Below are positions 9,911 to 19,007 of a DNA stretch of 64,000 bases, one piece after another. Under the pieces are notes generated by a model, which was not told the origin of the DNA, searched no databases, and saw only the letters and a program-made list of their open reading frames with translations. Origin of the DNA: Colwellia sp. Arc7-D (GTDB lineage Bacteria > Pseudomonadota > Gammaproteobacteria > Enterobacterales > Alteromonadaceae); assembly GCF_003061515.1 (NCBI RefSeq), contig NZ_CP028924.1, forward strand, positions 682,001 through 746,000, written 5' to 3'. The position numbers and the translations under genes are program-made. The stretch's first letter is position 1. Each line of letters begins with the position of its first letter.

Positions 9911-10540
9911 ATGAGCTCACCCATTAAGCCTAATGATACTTACAGTCAAGATGTTAGATCATTAACAAAAGCGTCAGAAAATTCTGATAGTAAGCCTGTG
10001 GGGCAACAAGTATCTGAACTTGCACAAGAGAAAAAAATTAACCCAACGCAAGACTCTATTTTTGTTAGTAGCAAAAAGCAGCTTAATGCAGCAATTATAG
10101 AATCTTCACTGAAGTACAATACAACCGTTGGCGATCAACCGCTGTCATTGGTATTAAAAACGGCGTTACAAGGAATAAACGAAGCGCTTAAGGCATCAGG
10201 GGTTGAAAAAAATGTTGAAGAGGCTTATGAGTCAGGCATCGACTTTAGCCCAGAAGCAACGGCAGAGCGTATTGTATCTTTTAGTACTCAATTTTTAGGT
10301 GCTTATCGAGAACAAAATCCACAAATGAGTCAGGAGGAGTCGCTAACGGCTTTTGTTGACATTATTAGTGGCGGTATTGACCAAGGTTTTGGTGAAGCGA
10401 AAGATATTCTTGGCGGTTTAAAAGTATTAGAGGGTGATGTTACTGAGAATATTGATAAAACTTATGCGTTAGTACAATCAGGATTACAGGCTTTTGTCGA
10501 TGCGCTAAGTGATAGTGATGAGCAACAATCTGAACTATAA
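9911..10540 (+). CDS. DUF5610 domain protein
   Basis: 209 residues, no signal peptide or membrane segment. A polar, disordered-looking N-terminus (1-55) leads to a helical domain at about 60-200 with the features I associate with DUF5610 (FSPEATAERIVSFSTQF, then a GGIDQGFGEAKDILGGL segment). The family occurs in marine gammaproteobacteria and some flagellated bacteria and has no established function. It stands alone, with an AAGGTT ribosome site before its ATG, and is convergent with the GFA-family gene. Confidence 0.8.
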   Translation: MSSPIKPNDTYSQDVRSLTKASENSDSKPVGQQVSELAQEKKINPTQDSIFVSSKKQLNAAIIESSLKYNTTVGDQPLSLVLKTALQGINEALKASGVEKNVEEAYESGIDFSPEATAERIVSFSTQFLGAYREQNPQMSQEESLTAFVDIISGGIDQGFGEAKDILGGLKVLEGDVTENIDKTYALVQSGLQAFVDALSDSDEQQSEL

Positions 10541-10589
10541 AATCGAAACTAATATTTAAATTAAAACAATATATAAATTAAAACAATAT

Positions 10590-10622
10590 TATTGCTGAGC
10601 TAACATCACTAGCGCAGCAATA
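10590..10622. terminator. Weak inverted repeat between convergent genes
   Basis: An eight-bp stem, TATTGCTG (10590-10597) with CAGCAATA (10615-10622), lies midway between the stops of the DUF5610 and GFA-family genes. It has no clear T-run and a long loop. It could act as a weak two-way terminator. Confidence 0.3.
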
Positions 10623-10661
10623 TATAACGAATAACATTCTTCTTATAATGCTTAAGGAAAA

Positions 10662-11075
10662 TTAGTTCGGGTAGTCTTCAAAGTTCTCTGCTTGCTTACC
10701 TTCTTCGAACCAACAAGGTCGTTCTGCCCAGAAAATATTTGCTGAAGGCTTAATGCCAGGATCACCTGTAACATAACCTGCAGGGACTATTAAAAAAGCA
10801 CCATCGCGGCTGATATATGGAACCTGAGAGCCACATTCACTACAAAAGCAATTGCTGAAACGTTGCGCTTGGGGTAAGTCAAAACGCTTAATTAACGCTT
10901 GCCCAGAGTGCCACTGTATTTTATCCGGTGTAGTGAACATCAATGCAGCAAAGGCTGAACCAGTTTTTTTCTGACACTTATCACAGTAGCACTGATAAAA
11001 TTTATTAAAAGGTCCTTGTACGGTACTGGAAACTTTACCGCATAAACAACTGCCATTGATTTTATTATTTATCAT
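10662..11075 (-). CDS. GFA-family (CENP-V/GFA) zinc-binding protein
   Basis: 137 residues, the size of single-domain GFA proteins with an Mss4-like fold. The zinc ligands are in place: C10/C12 (GSCLCGKV), C29/C31/C34 (CYCDKC) and C78/C81 (CSECGS). The family was named for glutathione-dependent formaldehyde-activating enzyme, but most members have unproven activity, so the enzymatic name should not be assumed. Nothing in the neighbourhood suggests a C1 pathway. Monocistronic. Confidence 0.9.
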   Translation of the reverse strand: MINNKINGSCLCGKVSSTVQGPFNKFYQCYCDKCQKKTGSAFAALMFTTPDKIQWHSGQALIKRFDLPQAQRFSNCFCSECGSQVPYISRDGAFLIVPAGYVTGDPGIKPSANIFWAERPCWFEEGKQAENFEDYPN

Positions 11076-11550
11076 TTAATTAACTCTCTAATGTTAAAAT
11101 TGCCTGCACAAATTCTAATACTTAACGACGAAAAGCATAATACTATGCACCGTTATGTAAATACTTTACTGAACTTTCTACTGGTTAGAAGGCTAACATT
11201 CGCTTTTGATAAATCAAACTTATTTAGTGCTTTGTAAAGCTAAATTTATAATAAACCTTTGCCACCAACTATCTTTGAATATTGATGTCGAATTTAAAGT
11301 TTAAGATCCAATATTAGCTAATTTACGTATCTACATCTGGATAATGTATTTAGGTTGTTAGTCATTAATTTTACGGTATTTAATTTTTACTATCGCTAAC
11401 ATTAGCGTTTGAGTGGAAAGCACTTTTTATATGTTAGTTTAAGTGTCAAAATGCCAACTGTTGTTTAATGCACTAGAAATGGCTGTAGCTATTTAGACTT
11501 AAAAAATCAATTAAAACCTAGTACGCCATATAAAAAACATGAGGATATTT
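11076..11550. other. Gene-free stretch between divergent genes
   Basis: About 475 bases of AT-rich sequence separating the GFA-family gene from the DUF1499 gene. It should hold both promoters. I see no strong repeat, RNA or coding frame. Confidence 0.6.
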
Positions 11551-12279
11551 ATGTTAATTAACACCATCACTAAAGCTTTAAAAGCTGTTGTTATTCCTTT
11601 GCTGTTGGGCTTTCCAATTGCTGTAATCGCTTACCGAATGGAGTTATGGCCAATGGGAGTGTCTTTTCAAATTATTAAATATACCGGTTATATCAGTATC
11701 GCGGTATTAGCATTGTCGATATTGATTGGGTTTTTTACTCTCTTTAAGAAACAATACCCGTTGGCAAAACGTTGTGCCTTTATCGCGATACTATCTGCTA
11801 TACCGGTTATAGGTTTGTCGATGCAAGCTTCTAAAGCGAAATCACTACCTTTTATACATCAAGTGAGTACTGATACGGTTAATCTACCTGAATTCGATGC
11901 GATTATTGCGCTGCGTGGCGAAAACAGCAATCCGTTGGCTTATGATCGAGAGAAACTTGAGCCGCTGCAACTTGCTGCATATCCAAAATTAAAACCAATT
12001 ATCAGTCAATTAGATAAAGAACAAGCGTTTGCTAAGGCCCTTAACGTTGCCTCAAGTTTAGGCTGGGATGTTGTCGCTAAAAATGAGCAACAAGGACTTA
12101 TTGAAGCGGTTGATACCTCGGCACTATGGGCATTTAAAGATGATATTGCTATTCGTGTTCAAGCGGTAGGGGCAAGTAGTAAAATAGATTTGCGTTCAAT
12201 TTCTCGTATTGGCGGTTCGGATCTTGGTGCTAATGCTGCTCGAGTGGAAAAGTTTATTACGGCTTTTGCTAACAAGTAA
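11551..12279 (+). CDS. DUF1499 membrane protein
   Basis: 242 residues from the ATG at 11551, which has a GAGGAT site directly upstream; the in-frame ATG at 11539 would overlap that site and is less likely. Three hydrophobic segments (about 11-28, 43-65, 75-93) precede a DUF1499 domain (about 115-235), with the typical WDVV...GLIEAVDTSALWAFKDDIAIRV pattern near the end. The family is widespread and uncharacterised. It is convergent with putA, sharing a two-way terminator. Confidence 0.85.
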   Translation: MLINTITKALKAVVIPLLLGFPIAVIAYRMELWPMGVSFQIIKYTGYISIAVLALSILIGFFTLFKKQYPLAKRCAFIAILSAIPVIGLSMQASKAKSLPFIHQVSTDTVNLPEFDAIIALRGENSNPLAYDREKLEPLQLAAYPKLKPIISQLDKEQAFAKALNVASSLGWDVVAKNEQQGLIEAVDTSALWAFKDDIAIRVQAVGASSKIDLRSISRIGGSDLGANAARVEKFITAFANK

Positions 12280-12306
12280 CTAAAAATACCATCACTGATT
12301 GTTATA

Positions 12307-12349
12307 GCTAAAGCTAAAGTTAGAGTTAGAGTTAGAGTTAGAGTTAGAG
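12307..12349 (+). repeat. Hexanucleotide tandem repeat, GCTAAA x2 then GTTAGA x5
   Basis: Two GCTAAA copies (12307-12318) lead into five perfect GTTAGA copies (12319-12348). The tract lies just after the DUF1499 stop and before the shared terminator. Copy number of such tracts can vary by slippage. Confidence 0.9.
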
Positions 12350-12387
12350 CTTCAGTCAGAACTAAAGTGAGTAGTAAAATAAACACT

Positions 12388-12417
12388 AAAAAAGGGCATC
12401 ATTTGATGCCCTTTTTA
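12388..12417. terminator. Bidirectional terminator between DUF1499 gene and putA
   Basis: The stem GGGCATC/GATGCCC with a four-base loop is flanked by an A-run on the left and a T-run on the right, so it can end transcription from both sides. It serves the plus-strand gene ending at 12279 and putA ending at 12443. Confidence 0.9.
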
Positions 12418-12442
12418 TTTAACATTTATTAGTACTTAAACG

Positions 12443-15400
12443 TTAATCTTCTTCAACCAAAGTCATTAATGACGTGTTACCACCAGAGGCTGTAGTATCA
12501 ATGCTGACGGTTTTTTCAGTTAACAAACGCTGAATTAAGCTATCAAAGTATTCAGAGCTGATGACCGGTAAAATTGCACCTTTACGTTCCGCTAATTTTT
12601 CGCTGATGTAATGTTTACGATCACAGTTACTGTCAACCACCACACCGGCTAACGCAGGATGCGATAACATAGTTGATAAATGACGTAAACGAGCTACTTG
12701 GAATACGCCTTCTTCTGCACCAGTAGAAAGAAACTTATCTCTAAAAGCGATGGCTTCATCGTAATACAAATCTGATACAACACTGATCACGGTATTACCC
12801 GTTGCTAGCGCCGTTACAATTGAAAGTACCCAGAAGTGAAAGCTTACGGTTGCATCAGCAAAACATATAATATTACCGCGGTTTTCTAAATACAAAATAT
12901 TAGATTCACCTGTTGGTCCCGGTAAAAATGTTGGCTTTTTCATGCGTTTTTCAATATCAATTAACTGTGAACGCGCTGATGTTAGCGTACGGTTTAAATC
13001 TTCCGCTAAATCATCAACAATACCTACATGAGCAATTTTTGCTAAGAGTTGACGTACACAAGAAATACGATTATTGAGTTCTGTTAAGCGCCATGCTTTT
13101 TCAGCCGCATTGGCTATATCCATAAACAATACGGATTCAGCATCTGATTGACTATCACCGTCTAAGGCTTCAACTTGTGCAGGCAGTAAGTTAAATTGCT
13201 CAGCATCAGGAGTGGCTTTTTCTATAACTAAACGGGTTAAGTAGTTTGGTCCACCGGCTTTTGGTCCAGTACCTGAAAGGCCACGGCCACCAAAGGGTTG
13301 CACACCAACAATAGCGCCAATCATGTTGCGGTTAATGTATACATTACCTGCGCGAGACAGTTTAGCTAGCTCAAACGCACGATGCTCAATACGAGTATGA
13401 ATACCCATGGTTAAGCCAAAACCAGTACCATTAATTTTATCAACAACAGCCTCTATGTCATTGCCTTTAAAACGAACGACATGTACACATGGACCAAAAA
13501 CCTCTTTCTTTAATACACTAATATCGTCAATTTCATATAAACGAGGCGCAAAAAAGAAATGTTCGTTTTCAGCGAGGTTGTTAGTAATTTCTTCACCTAG
13601 GGTGCACTGGTAGAGCAATTTACCATTAGCTTTCATGTAATCGCTGTGAGCATTAAGCGCAGAAAGTGCTTTTTGGTCGATAACTGGGCCAATGTCGGTG
13701 CTTAAAAATTCTGGGTTACCAACATGTAATTCAGCTAAAGCGCCTTTAAGCATAGTAATCACATCATCTGCGATATCTTCTTGCAAGAATAATACACGTA
13801 AGGCTGAGCAACGTTGACCTGCTGATTGAAAGCCTGAAGAAATAACATCGTCTACTACTTGCTCAGGCAAAGCGGTAGAGTCAACTATCATACAGTTTTG
13901 ACCGCCGGTTTCAGCAATGAGTGGCACTTGATCGCCGCCTCTATCTGCTAAGGTTTGTGAAATAATGGTGCCGGTTTCCGTTGAACCAGTAAACATAACG
14001 GTTTGAATGCGCGCATCAGGAATAATTACGTTACCTACTTCGCTACCACGAGCAATTACCGCTTGCACTACACCTGCTGGCAAGCCAACGGACATCATTA
14101 ATTCAATGGTACGCAAGGCAATTAAACTGGTTTGCTCAGCAGGTTTTGCTAATACCGTATTACCAGTCGCAATAGCAGCAGCCACTTGGCCTAAAAATAT
14201 CGCTAATGGGAAATTCCATGGGCTAATACAAAGTACTACACCACGCGCTTCTAAACGTTCATCGGCAGCAACTTCAATTGCTTGATCGGCATAATAACGA
14301 CAGAAGTCGACAGCTTCACGTACTTCATCAATACCATCTTGAGCAACTTTACCAGCTTCTTTTATACATAAGGCGATAAGTTCGTCAGTATGGCGCTCAA
14401 GAATATCGGCAACACGGCATAATAGTGCTGCACGCTCGGTAACTGGCGTTTGTGACCATGAAGCAAAAGCAGTTTGCGCCGTATCAATCATCGCAAGCAT
14501 GTCATCTTTGCTGTGGTGATGATGAAAACCAATAATTTCTTGATGGTTTGCAGGGTTCATCACAGCGACCGCGCCTTCAGGAAGGTCACTACTGTTAATT
14601 TCGTTCGCTTCAAACCAGTTATCTAATGATAACTTTAACGGGGTAATCACATTAATATCGGTTAAATCTAAGCCTTTAGAATTATCGCGACCCAAGCCTT
14701 TTTTATCATGATATAAGGCAATAGGTCTGATAATTTGATGATTATATTTATCTTTTAAACGTTGAGTTTTTTCAACTGGATCTTCCAGTAATGACTCAAC
14801 AGGCTGAGACTCATCAACAATGGCGTTAACAAAAGAAGAGTTAGCGCCATTTTCTAATAAACGACGAACCAAGTATGCGAGTAAGTCTTCATGGTGACCA
14901 ACAGGAGCATAAATACGGCACTGAATACTTTCAAGAGATACAATTTGGTCGTATAACGAATCGCCCATACCGTGTAAACATTGAAACTCAAAACCTTCTT
15001 TATCATCACCCGCTAATTCTACAATAGTGGCTGCTGTGTAGGCGTTATGAGTGGCAAACTGTGGGTAAATTGTATCTCTATATTCTAATAACTTATTTGC
15101 ACACGCGTGGTATGAAACATCAGTAGACGATTTACGCGTGAATACAGGGAAATTTTTGAGGCCATCTTTTTGGGCATTTTTAATCTCGGTATCCCAGTAG
15201 GCTCCTTTAACCAAACGTACCATCATTTTACGATTAACACGCAAGGTTAATTCACGTAACCAATCGACCACGAAAATGGCACGTTTTTGATACGCTTGTA
15301 AAGCTATGCCAAAACCATCCCAGCCGGCTAATTCGTCATCACTAAATACCGCTTCAATCACATCAAGCGAAATATCTAAACGTTCAGACTCTTCTGCATC

Positions 15401-16279
15401 AACCGTTAAACCAATGTTGTAACTTTTTGCTTGTAAGCAAAGCGCTTTAAGCTTTGGCACCACTTCTGCCATAACACGTGCTTGGTGAGTAAATTCGTAG
15501 CGCGGATGAATCGCAGAAAGCTTCACCGAAATACCTGGTACGCGACGTGGATCATTTTTACCTGAAGCACGAGCAACTTTACCAATGGTTTCTATCGCAT
15601 CTTGATACGCTTTTAAGTAACGTTCTGCATCGGCCATTGTACGTGCGCCTTCACCAAGCATATCGTAAGAATATACATAGCCTTTTTGCTCTTTTTCTGC
15701 AGCACGCTCTGTAGCGGCAACAATGGTTTCACCCATCACGAACTGTTTGCCCATAACTTTCATGGCATAGTTCATTGATTTACGAATAACTGGCTCACCT
15801 AAACGTCCGATGGTTTTTTTCAATAAACCAAAGCTGTCTTGCTTACGTTTATCGGCATAATTCACCATCGCGCCAGTGATTAATAAACCCCATGAAGAAG
15901 CGTTAACGAATAATGATTCGCTGCTGCCTAAATGTGAGCTCCATTGGCCTTGAGAAATTTTGTCACGAATAAGCGCATCTTGAGTATGTTTGTCTGGCAC
16001 GCGCAGCAAAGCTTCGGCTAAACACATTAATACCACGCCTTCTTCACTGGATAATGAATACTCATTTAATAAGGCATCTATTGCGCCGTTACCTGACTGG
16101 TCATTACGTATTTTAAGCACCATTTTACGTGCTCTTTCCCAAGCACGACTTCGGGCACTTACATTTACTTCAGCAAGGGGCAAAATATGATCTACCGCTG
16201 TATTTTCATCAATTCGATAAAAATCACGAATTTTTTGACGAGTAGGGCAATCTGAGATAAACGAACCATTAAAAAGCAT
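12443..16279 (-). CDS. putA: PutA, bifunctional proline dehydrogenase / glutamate-semialdehyde dehydrogenase
   Basis: 1278 residues. It oxidises proline to P5C with FAD and then P5C to glutamate with NAD+. The PRODH barrel covers about residues 180-500 (YSYDMLGEGART, VKLSAIHPRYE, RLVKGAYWD). The aldehyde dehydrogenase covers about 560-1030, with ETGGQN and catalytic Cys in GQRCSALR. A C-terminal ALDH-superfamily-like domain (about 1080-1270) marks the long type B PutA. The protein starts MLFNGSFISD and lacks the N-terminal ribbon-helix-helix of E. coli PutA (1320 residues), so it probably does not repress its own gene. No putP is adjacent. Confidence 0.95.
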   Translation of the reverse strand: MLFNGSFISDCPTRQKIRDFYRIDENTAVDHILPLAEVNVSARSRAWERARKMVLKIRNDQSGNGAIDALLNEYSLSSEEGVVLMCLAEALLRVPDKHTQDALIRDKISQGQWSSHLGSSESLFVNASSWGLLITGAMVNYADKRKQDSFGLLKKTIGRLGEPVIRKSMNYAMKVMGKQFVMGETIVAATERAAEKEQKGYVYSYDMLGEGARTMADAERYLKAYQDAIETIGKVARASGKNDPRRVPGISVKLSAIHPRYEFTHQARVMAEVVPKLKALCLQAKSYNIGLTVDAEESERLDISLDVIEAVFSDDELAGWDGFGIALQAYQKRAIFVVDWLRELTLRVNRKMMVRLVKGAYWDTEIKNAQKDGLKNFPVFTRKSSTDVSYHACANKLLEYRDTIYPQFATHNAYTAATIVELAGDDKEGFEFQCLHGMGDSLYDQIVSLESIQCRIYAPVGHHEDLLAYLVRRLLENGANSSFVNAIVDESQPVESLLEDPVEKTQRLKDKYNHQIIRPIALYHDKKGLGRDNSKGLDLTDINVITPLKLSLDNWFEANEINSSDLPEGAVAVMNPANHQEIIGFHHHHSKDDMLAMIDTAQTAFASWSQTPVTERAALLCRVADILERHTDELIALCIKEAGKVAQDGIDEVREAVDFCRYYADQAIEVAADERLEARGVVLCISPWNFPLAIFLGQVAAAIATGNTVLAKPAEQTSLIALRTIELMMSVGLPAGVVQAVIARGSEVGNVIIPDARIQTVMFTGSTETGTIISQTLADRGGDQVPLIAETGGQNCMIVDSTALPEQVVDDVISSGFQSAGQRCSALRVLFLQEDIADDVITMLKGALAELHVGNPEFLSTDIGPVIDQKALSALNAHSDYMKANGKLLYQCTLGEEITNNLAENEHFFFAPRLYEIDDISVLKKEVFGPCVHVVRFKGNDIEAVVDKINGTGFGLTMGIHTRIEHRAFELAKLSRAGNVYINRNMIGAIVGVQPFGGRGLSGTGPKAGGPNYLTRLVIEKATPDAEQFNLLPAQVEALDGDSQSDAESVLFMDIANAAEKAWRLTELNNRISCVRQLLAKIAHVGIVDDLAEDLNRTLTSARSQLIDIEKRMKKPTFLPGPTGESNILYLENRGNIICFADATVSFHFWVLSIVTALATGNTVISVVSDLYYDEAIAFRDKFLSTGAEEGVFQVARLRHLSTMLSHPALAGVVVDSNCDRKHYISEKLAERKGAILPVISSEYFDSLIQRLLTEKTVSIDTTASGGNTSLMTLVEED

Positions 16280-16797
16280 ATGCTTTTCCTCAAAATGACT
16301 AACGAATAACTTGGTAATCGTTAGCGATAGTTACAATAGAAATAATGCGAGCATTCTAATGAAAACTGAACCGTATGTGCTAGTTAAATTTTACTTTTAA
16401 ACCATTTTAAATAGTGCGGAATATTGATATTGCCATATAACATACTTTCAGCCATTACTTATGGATATTTCGTCATTCGACTTATCTTAAATAATATTGA
16501 GCCGCACTATTAACTATATGTGGCCTGATACTGATATCGGCCACAATGAAAGGCTAGGTATAGCTTAGTAAAGGAAGGGCGTGATGTGAAAATTTTAATA
16601 AATGATAGAGCTTAAAATTATCCCAATAAGAGGGGGATTTCTATCATATGTTGAATGAATTTTTACTTTGTGAAAGTGGTGGGTAGTTGTTTTATAAAAA
16701 AGTGCACTTTAAAATAATTTATCATCATTTTCTACAAGACCAAGACCAAGACCCAATGCGCATTAGCTTAATCAGCGAAAGTAAGATCGAATTTTTA
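16280..16797. other. Gene-free stretch upstream of putA
   Basis: About 520 bases. It should contain the putA promoter on the minus strand. A CAAGAC tandem triplicate occurs at 16735-16752. No coding frame or RNA is recognisable. Confidence 0.6.
16735..16752 (+). repeat. Hexanucleotide tandem repeat, CAAGAC x3
   Basis: Three perfect CAAGAC copies lie about 45 bases past the 3' end of the pilin gene. Confidence 0.8.
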
Positions 16798-17328
16798 CTA
16801 GCAGTCTGTTGTAACGTAACTGATTGAGGGCGAGTCCCCTGGAGCTAATGCAGGATCATAAAGAATATAACAACCGCTTGCTAGAACGGCAGTTTGATTA
16901 ACATACTGTCCTGAGCGGCCACCTAATGAAGCGGTAGTTAACCAAAAACGTGTATCACCGTAGGTTGTAGACCACGTCCACTCAGTTACAAAGTTACTGG
17001 CCATTATTTTTGAAATACCATTACCTCTACTCGCACTTGGGTAACCAGAAGATACCTCAACGTCATCGACACCATCGCCATTAAGATCGATAGTCGTTTT
17101 TTGTTGATCCTGTACTCCAGCGATTAATGATTTTGTATAAACTGATTTAGCACCTGATAAAACGGCGCCTCCCATCGATTTTAAAACAGCCATATTAGCC
17201 TCTGAGCTAATATTAATTAATTTTGGAGCGGCTGTAGCGGCTAGAATCCCGATAATAATAATGACAACGACTAGTTCAATTAATGTAAAGCCTGATTGGT
17301 TTATGCGTTTATTTTGGTGATTAAACAT
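16798..17328 (-). CDS. Type IV pilin-like protein, MSHA type
   Basis: 176 residues. The prepilin motif SGFTLIELVVVIIIIGILAA starts near residue 12: cleavage would fall between Gly and Phe, and Glu5 of the mature protein is present. The globular domain ends with two cysteines (CYILYD... and the terminal TTDC) that likely form the D-region disulphide of PilA/MshA-type pilins. The DLNGDGVDD segment could bind calcium. Such pilins build mannose-sensitive-haemagglutinin-like or type IV pili used in attachment. No assembly genes are next to it, so it is an orphan pilin at this locus. Confidence 0.88.
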   Translation of the reverse strand: MFNHQNKRINQSGFTLIELVVVIIIIGILAATAAPKLINISSEANMAVLKSMGGAVLSGAKSVYTKSLIAGVQDQQKTTIDLNGDGVDDVEVSSGYPSASRGNGISKIMASNFVTEWTWSTTYGDTRFWLTTASLGGRSGQYVNQTAVLASGCYILYDPALAPGDSPSISYVTTDC

Positions 17329-17811
17329 ACTTTGTGCTTATAAAGTTAATAAATAATTAAAATTATTAACTAATTTGAGAGATTTCGAGCAAATTACCAT
17401 AAAATACAGGGTATTGAAAATATAAAATTTCAATTGAATTTTTTAAATATCTTATAATTCAGCGTTGTAAGTTTTAATATAATACGATTAAAACTATCAT
17501 TTGGTCGTGACTTTAATCGGGTATATAAATATATATTGAACTTCAATTTTAATGTTTTATTATCATCTTTGATTAAAAAATACTCGTTAATATTTTTAAA
17601 CTAGTCGCCATAATGAAAGTTAGTAAAAAACATGAGTAAGTATTTCAATTTATCTAGGTATTTTTTTGCTGCTACTTGGTGGTAAAATATCAATTGTGTT
17701 ACAATCTATTATTACGCTTTCTTACTTTTCATTGTGTTGGTTTAGTTTATTCAATTTTATTGTCTCAAATAATTAATAAGCTAGGTTAAATACAACGTCA
17801 CTTAAAATACC
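17329..17811. other. Gene-free AT-rich stretch between divergent pilin and iadA genes
   Basis: About 480 very AT-rich bases with both promoters expected. No coding frame, RNA or strong inverted repeat was seen. Confidence 0.6.
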
Positions 17812-18999
17812 ATGAAAATTAACCAACCAATGCTCCAATTATTGTGTAATGTAAATATTTACGCACCTACGCCCCTAGGCATTAAAGATGTTTTGATTGC
17901 AGGTAATAAAATTGCCGCCATTTATGATCATGGGCAAGGGCAGATCGACATTCCTAAACAGTGGCACGTTAATATCATTAATTTTGAGGGCGCCACATTA
18001 ACACCAGGTTTTATTGATAGTCATGCCCATATTACGGGTGGTGGTGGTGAAGCCGGCTTTGCAACACAAGTTCCACCAGTAGGCCTTACTGAATTTACTC
18101 ATGCTGGCGTTACAACCGTTGTTGGTTTGCTCGGTACTGATGATACAACACGCAGTACTGAAAACTTGTTAAGTCGAGTTTATGGCCTTCGTGAAGAAGG
18201 TATGTCTGCTTATTGCTGGACAGGTGGTTATCATTATCCTTTAACCACTATAACCGGCAGTGCTAAATCAGATATCGTTTTTCTTGAACCGGTTATTGGT
18301 ATTGGTGAATTTGCTATAAGTGATCATCGTTCTAGCCAGCCAACCTTTGAAGAAGTTATCCGCCTTGCCAGTGAAACTCATGTTGCAGGTTTAATCACAG
18401 GTAAAGCCGGTATTATTCATTTTCATTTAGGTGACGGTGAAAAAAGATTAGCACTAATAGAACAAGCGATCAGAGATACAGAACTACCAGCACGGGTGTT
18501 TAATCCAACTCATGTTAATCGCAACAAAGCGTTGTTTGAAGATAGTTGCAAATTACTAACGCAAGGTTGTCATATTGATTTAACCGCATTTCCTGCCGGT
18601 ACAGCACAACCAGGTTGGGAAGCGAGTGACGCGATTGAAATGGCTATTGAAAGACAATTGCCTTTAGAACAAATAACCCTTAGCTCGGATGGTGGAGGTT
18701 GCTTGCCTTGTTTTGACCCACAAGGTGAATTAGTGCATATGGATTTTGGTCGAGCGAGTACGCTAGGAGAAACCTTAGTGGAAACTTTACATAAAGGTTT
18801 ACCACTGGAGCAAGTTCTCCCAATGTTAACAAGTAATGTTGCTAATATTTTACGCTTTAAAAACAAAGGGCAAATTGCTGTTGGTTTTGACGCTGATTTA
18901 TTAATAATGAACGAAAAATATGAAATTACTGATGTGATGGCGCAGGGTGTATGGCACAAGCAAAACAATCAGACAATTATCAAAGGTACATTTGAATAG
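17812..18999 (+). CDS. iadA: Isoaspartyl (beta-aspartyl) dipeptidase
   Basis: 395 residues, near the 390 of E. coli IadA. It is an amidohydrolase-fold metallopeptidase: HAH at 71-73 after GFIDS gives the first metal ligands, and SDGGG near residue 292 gives the conserved Asp and the glycine-rich loop. IadA splits beta-aspartyl dipeptides. Next to cyanophycinase, its natural substrate is probably the beta-Asp-Arg dipeptide released from cyanophycin. An alternative start is Met7 (17830). It ends eight bases before cphB and is very likely co-transcribed with it. Confidence 0.92.
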   Translation: MKINQPMLQLLCNVNIYAPTPLGIKDVLIAGNKIAAIYDHGQGQIDIPKQWHVNIINFEGATLTPGFIDSHAHITGGGGEAGFATQVPPVGLTEFTHAGVTTVVGLLGTDDTTRSTENLLSRVYGLREEGMSAYCWTGGYHYPLTTITGSAKSDIVFLEPVIGIGEFAISDHRSSQPTFEEVIRLASETHVAGLITGKAGIIHFHLGDGEKRLALIEQAIRDTELPARVFNPTHVNRNKALFEDSCKLLTQGCHIDLTAFPAGTAQPGWEASDAIEMAIERQLPLEQITLSSDGGGCLPCFDPQGELVHMDFGRASTLGETLVETLHKGLPLEQVLPMLTSNVANILRFKNKGQIAVGFDADLLIMNEKYEITDVMAQGVWHKQNNQTIIKGTFE

Positions 19000-19007
19000 A
19001 GGTAGAT

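Noticed and set aside
12159..12386. Frame with a Leu-Thr repeat on the minus strand
   Set aside because: It is only the GTTAGA tandem repeat read in translation, overlapping the DUF1499 gene.
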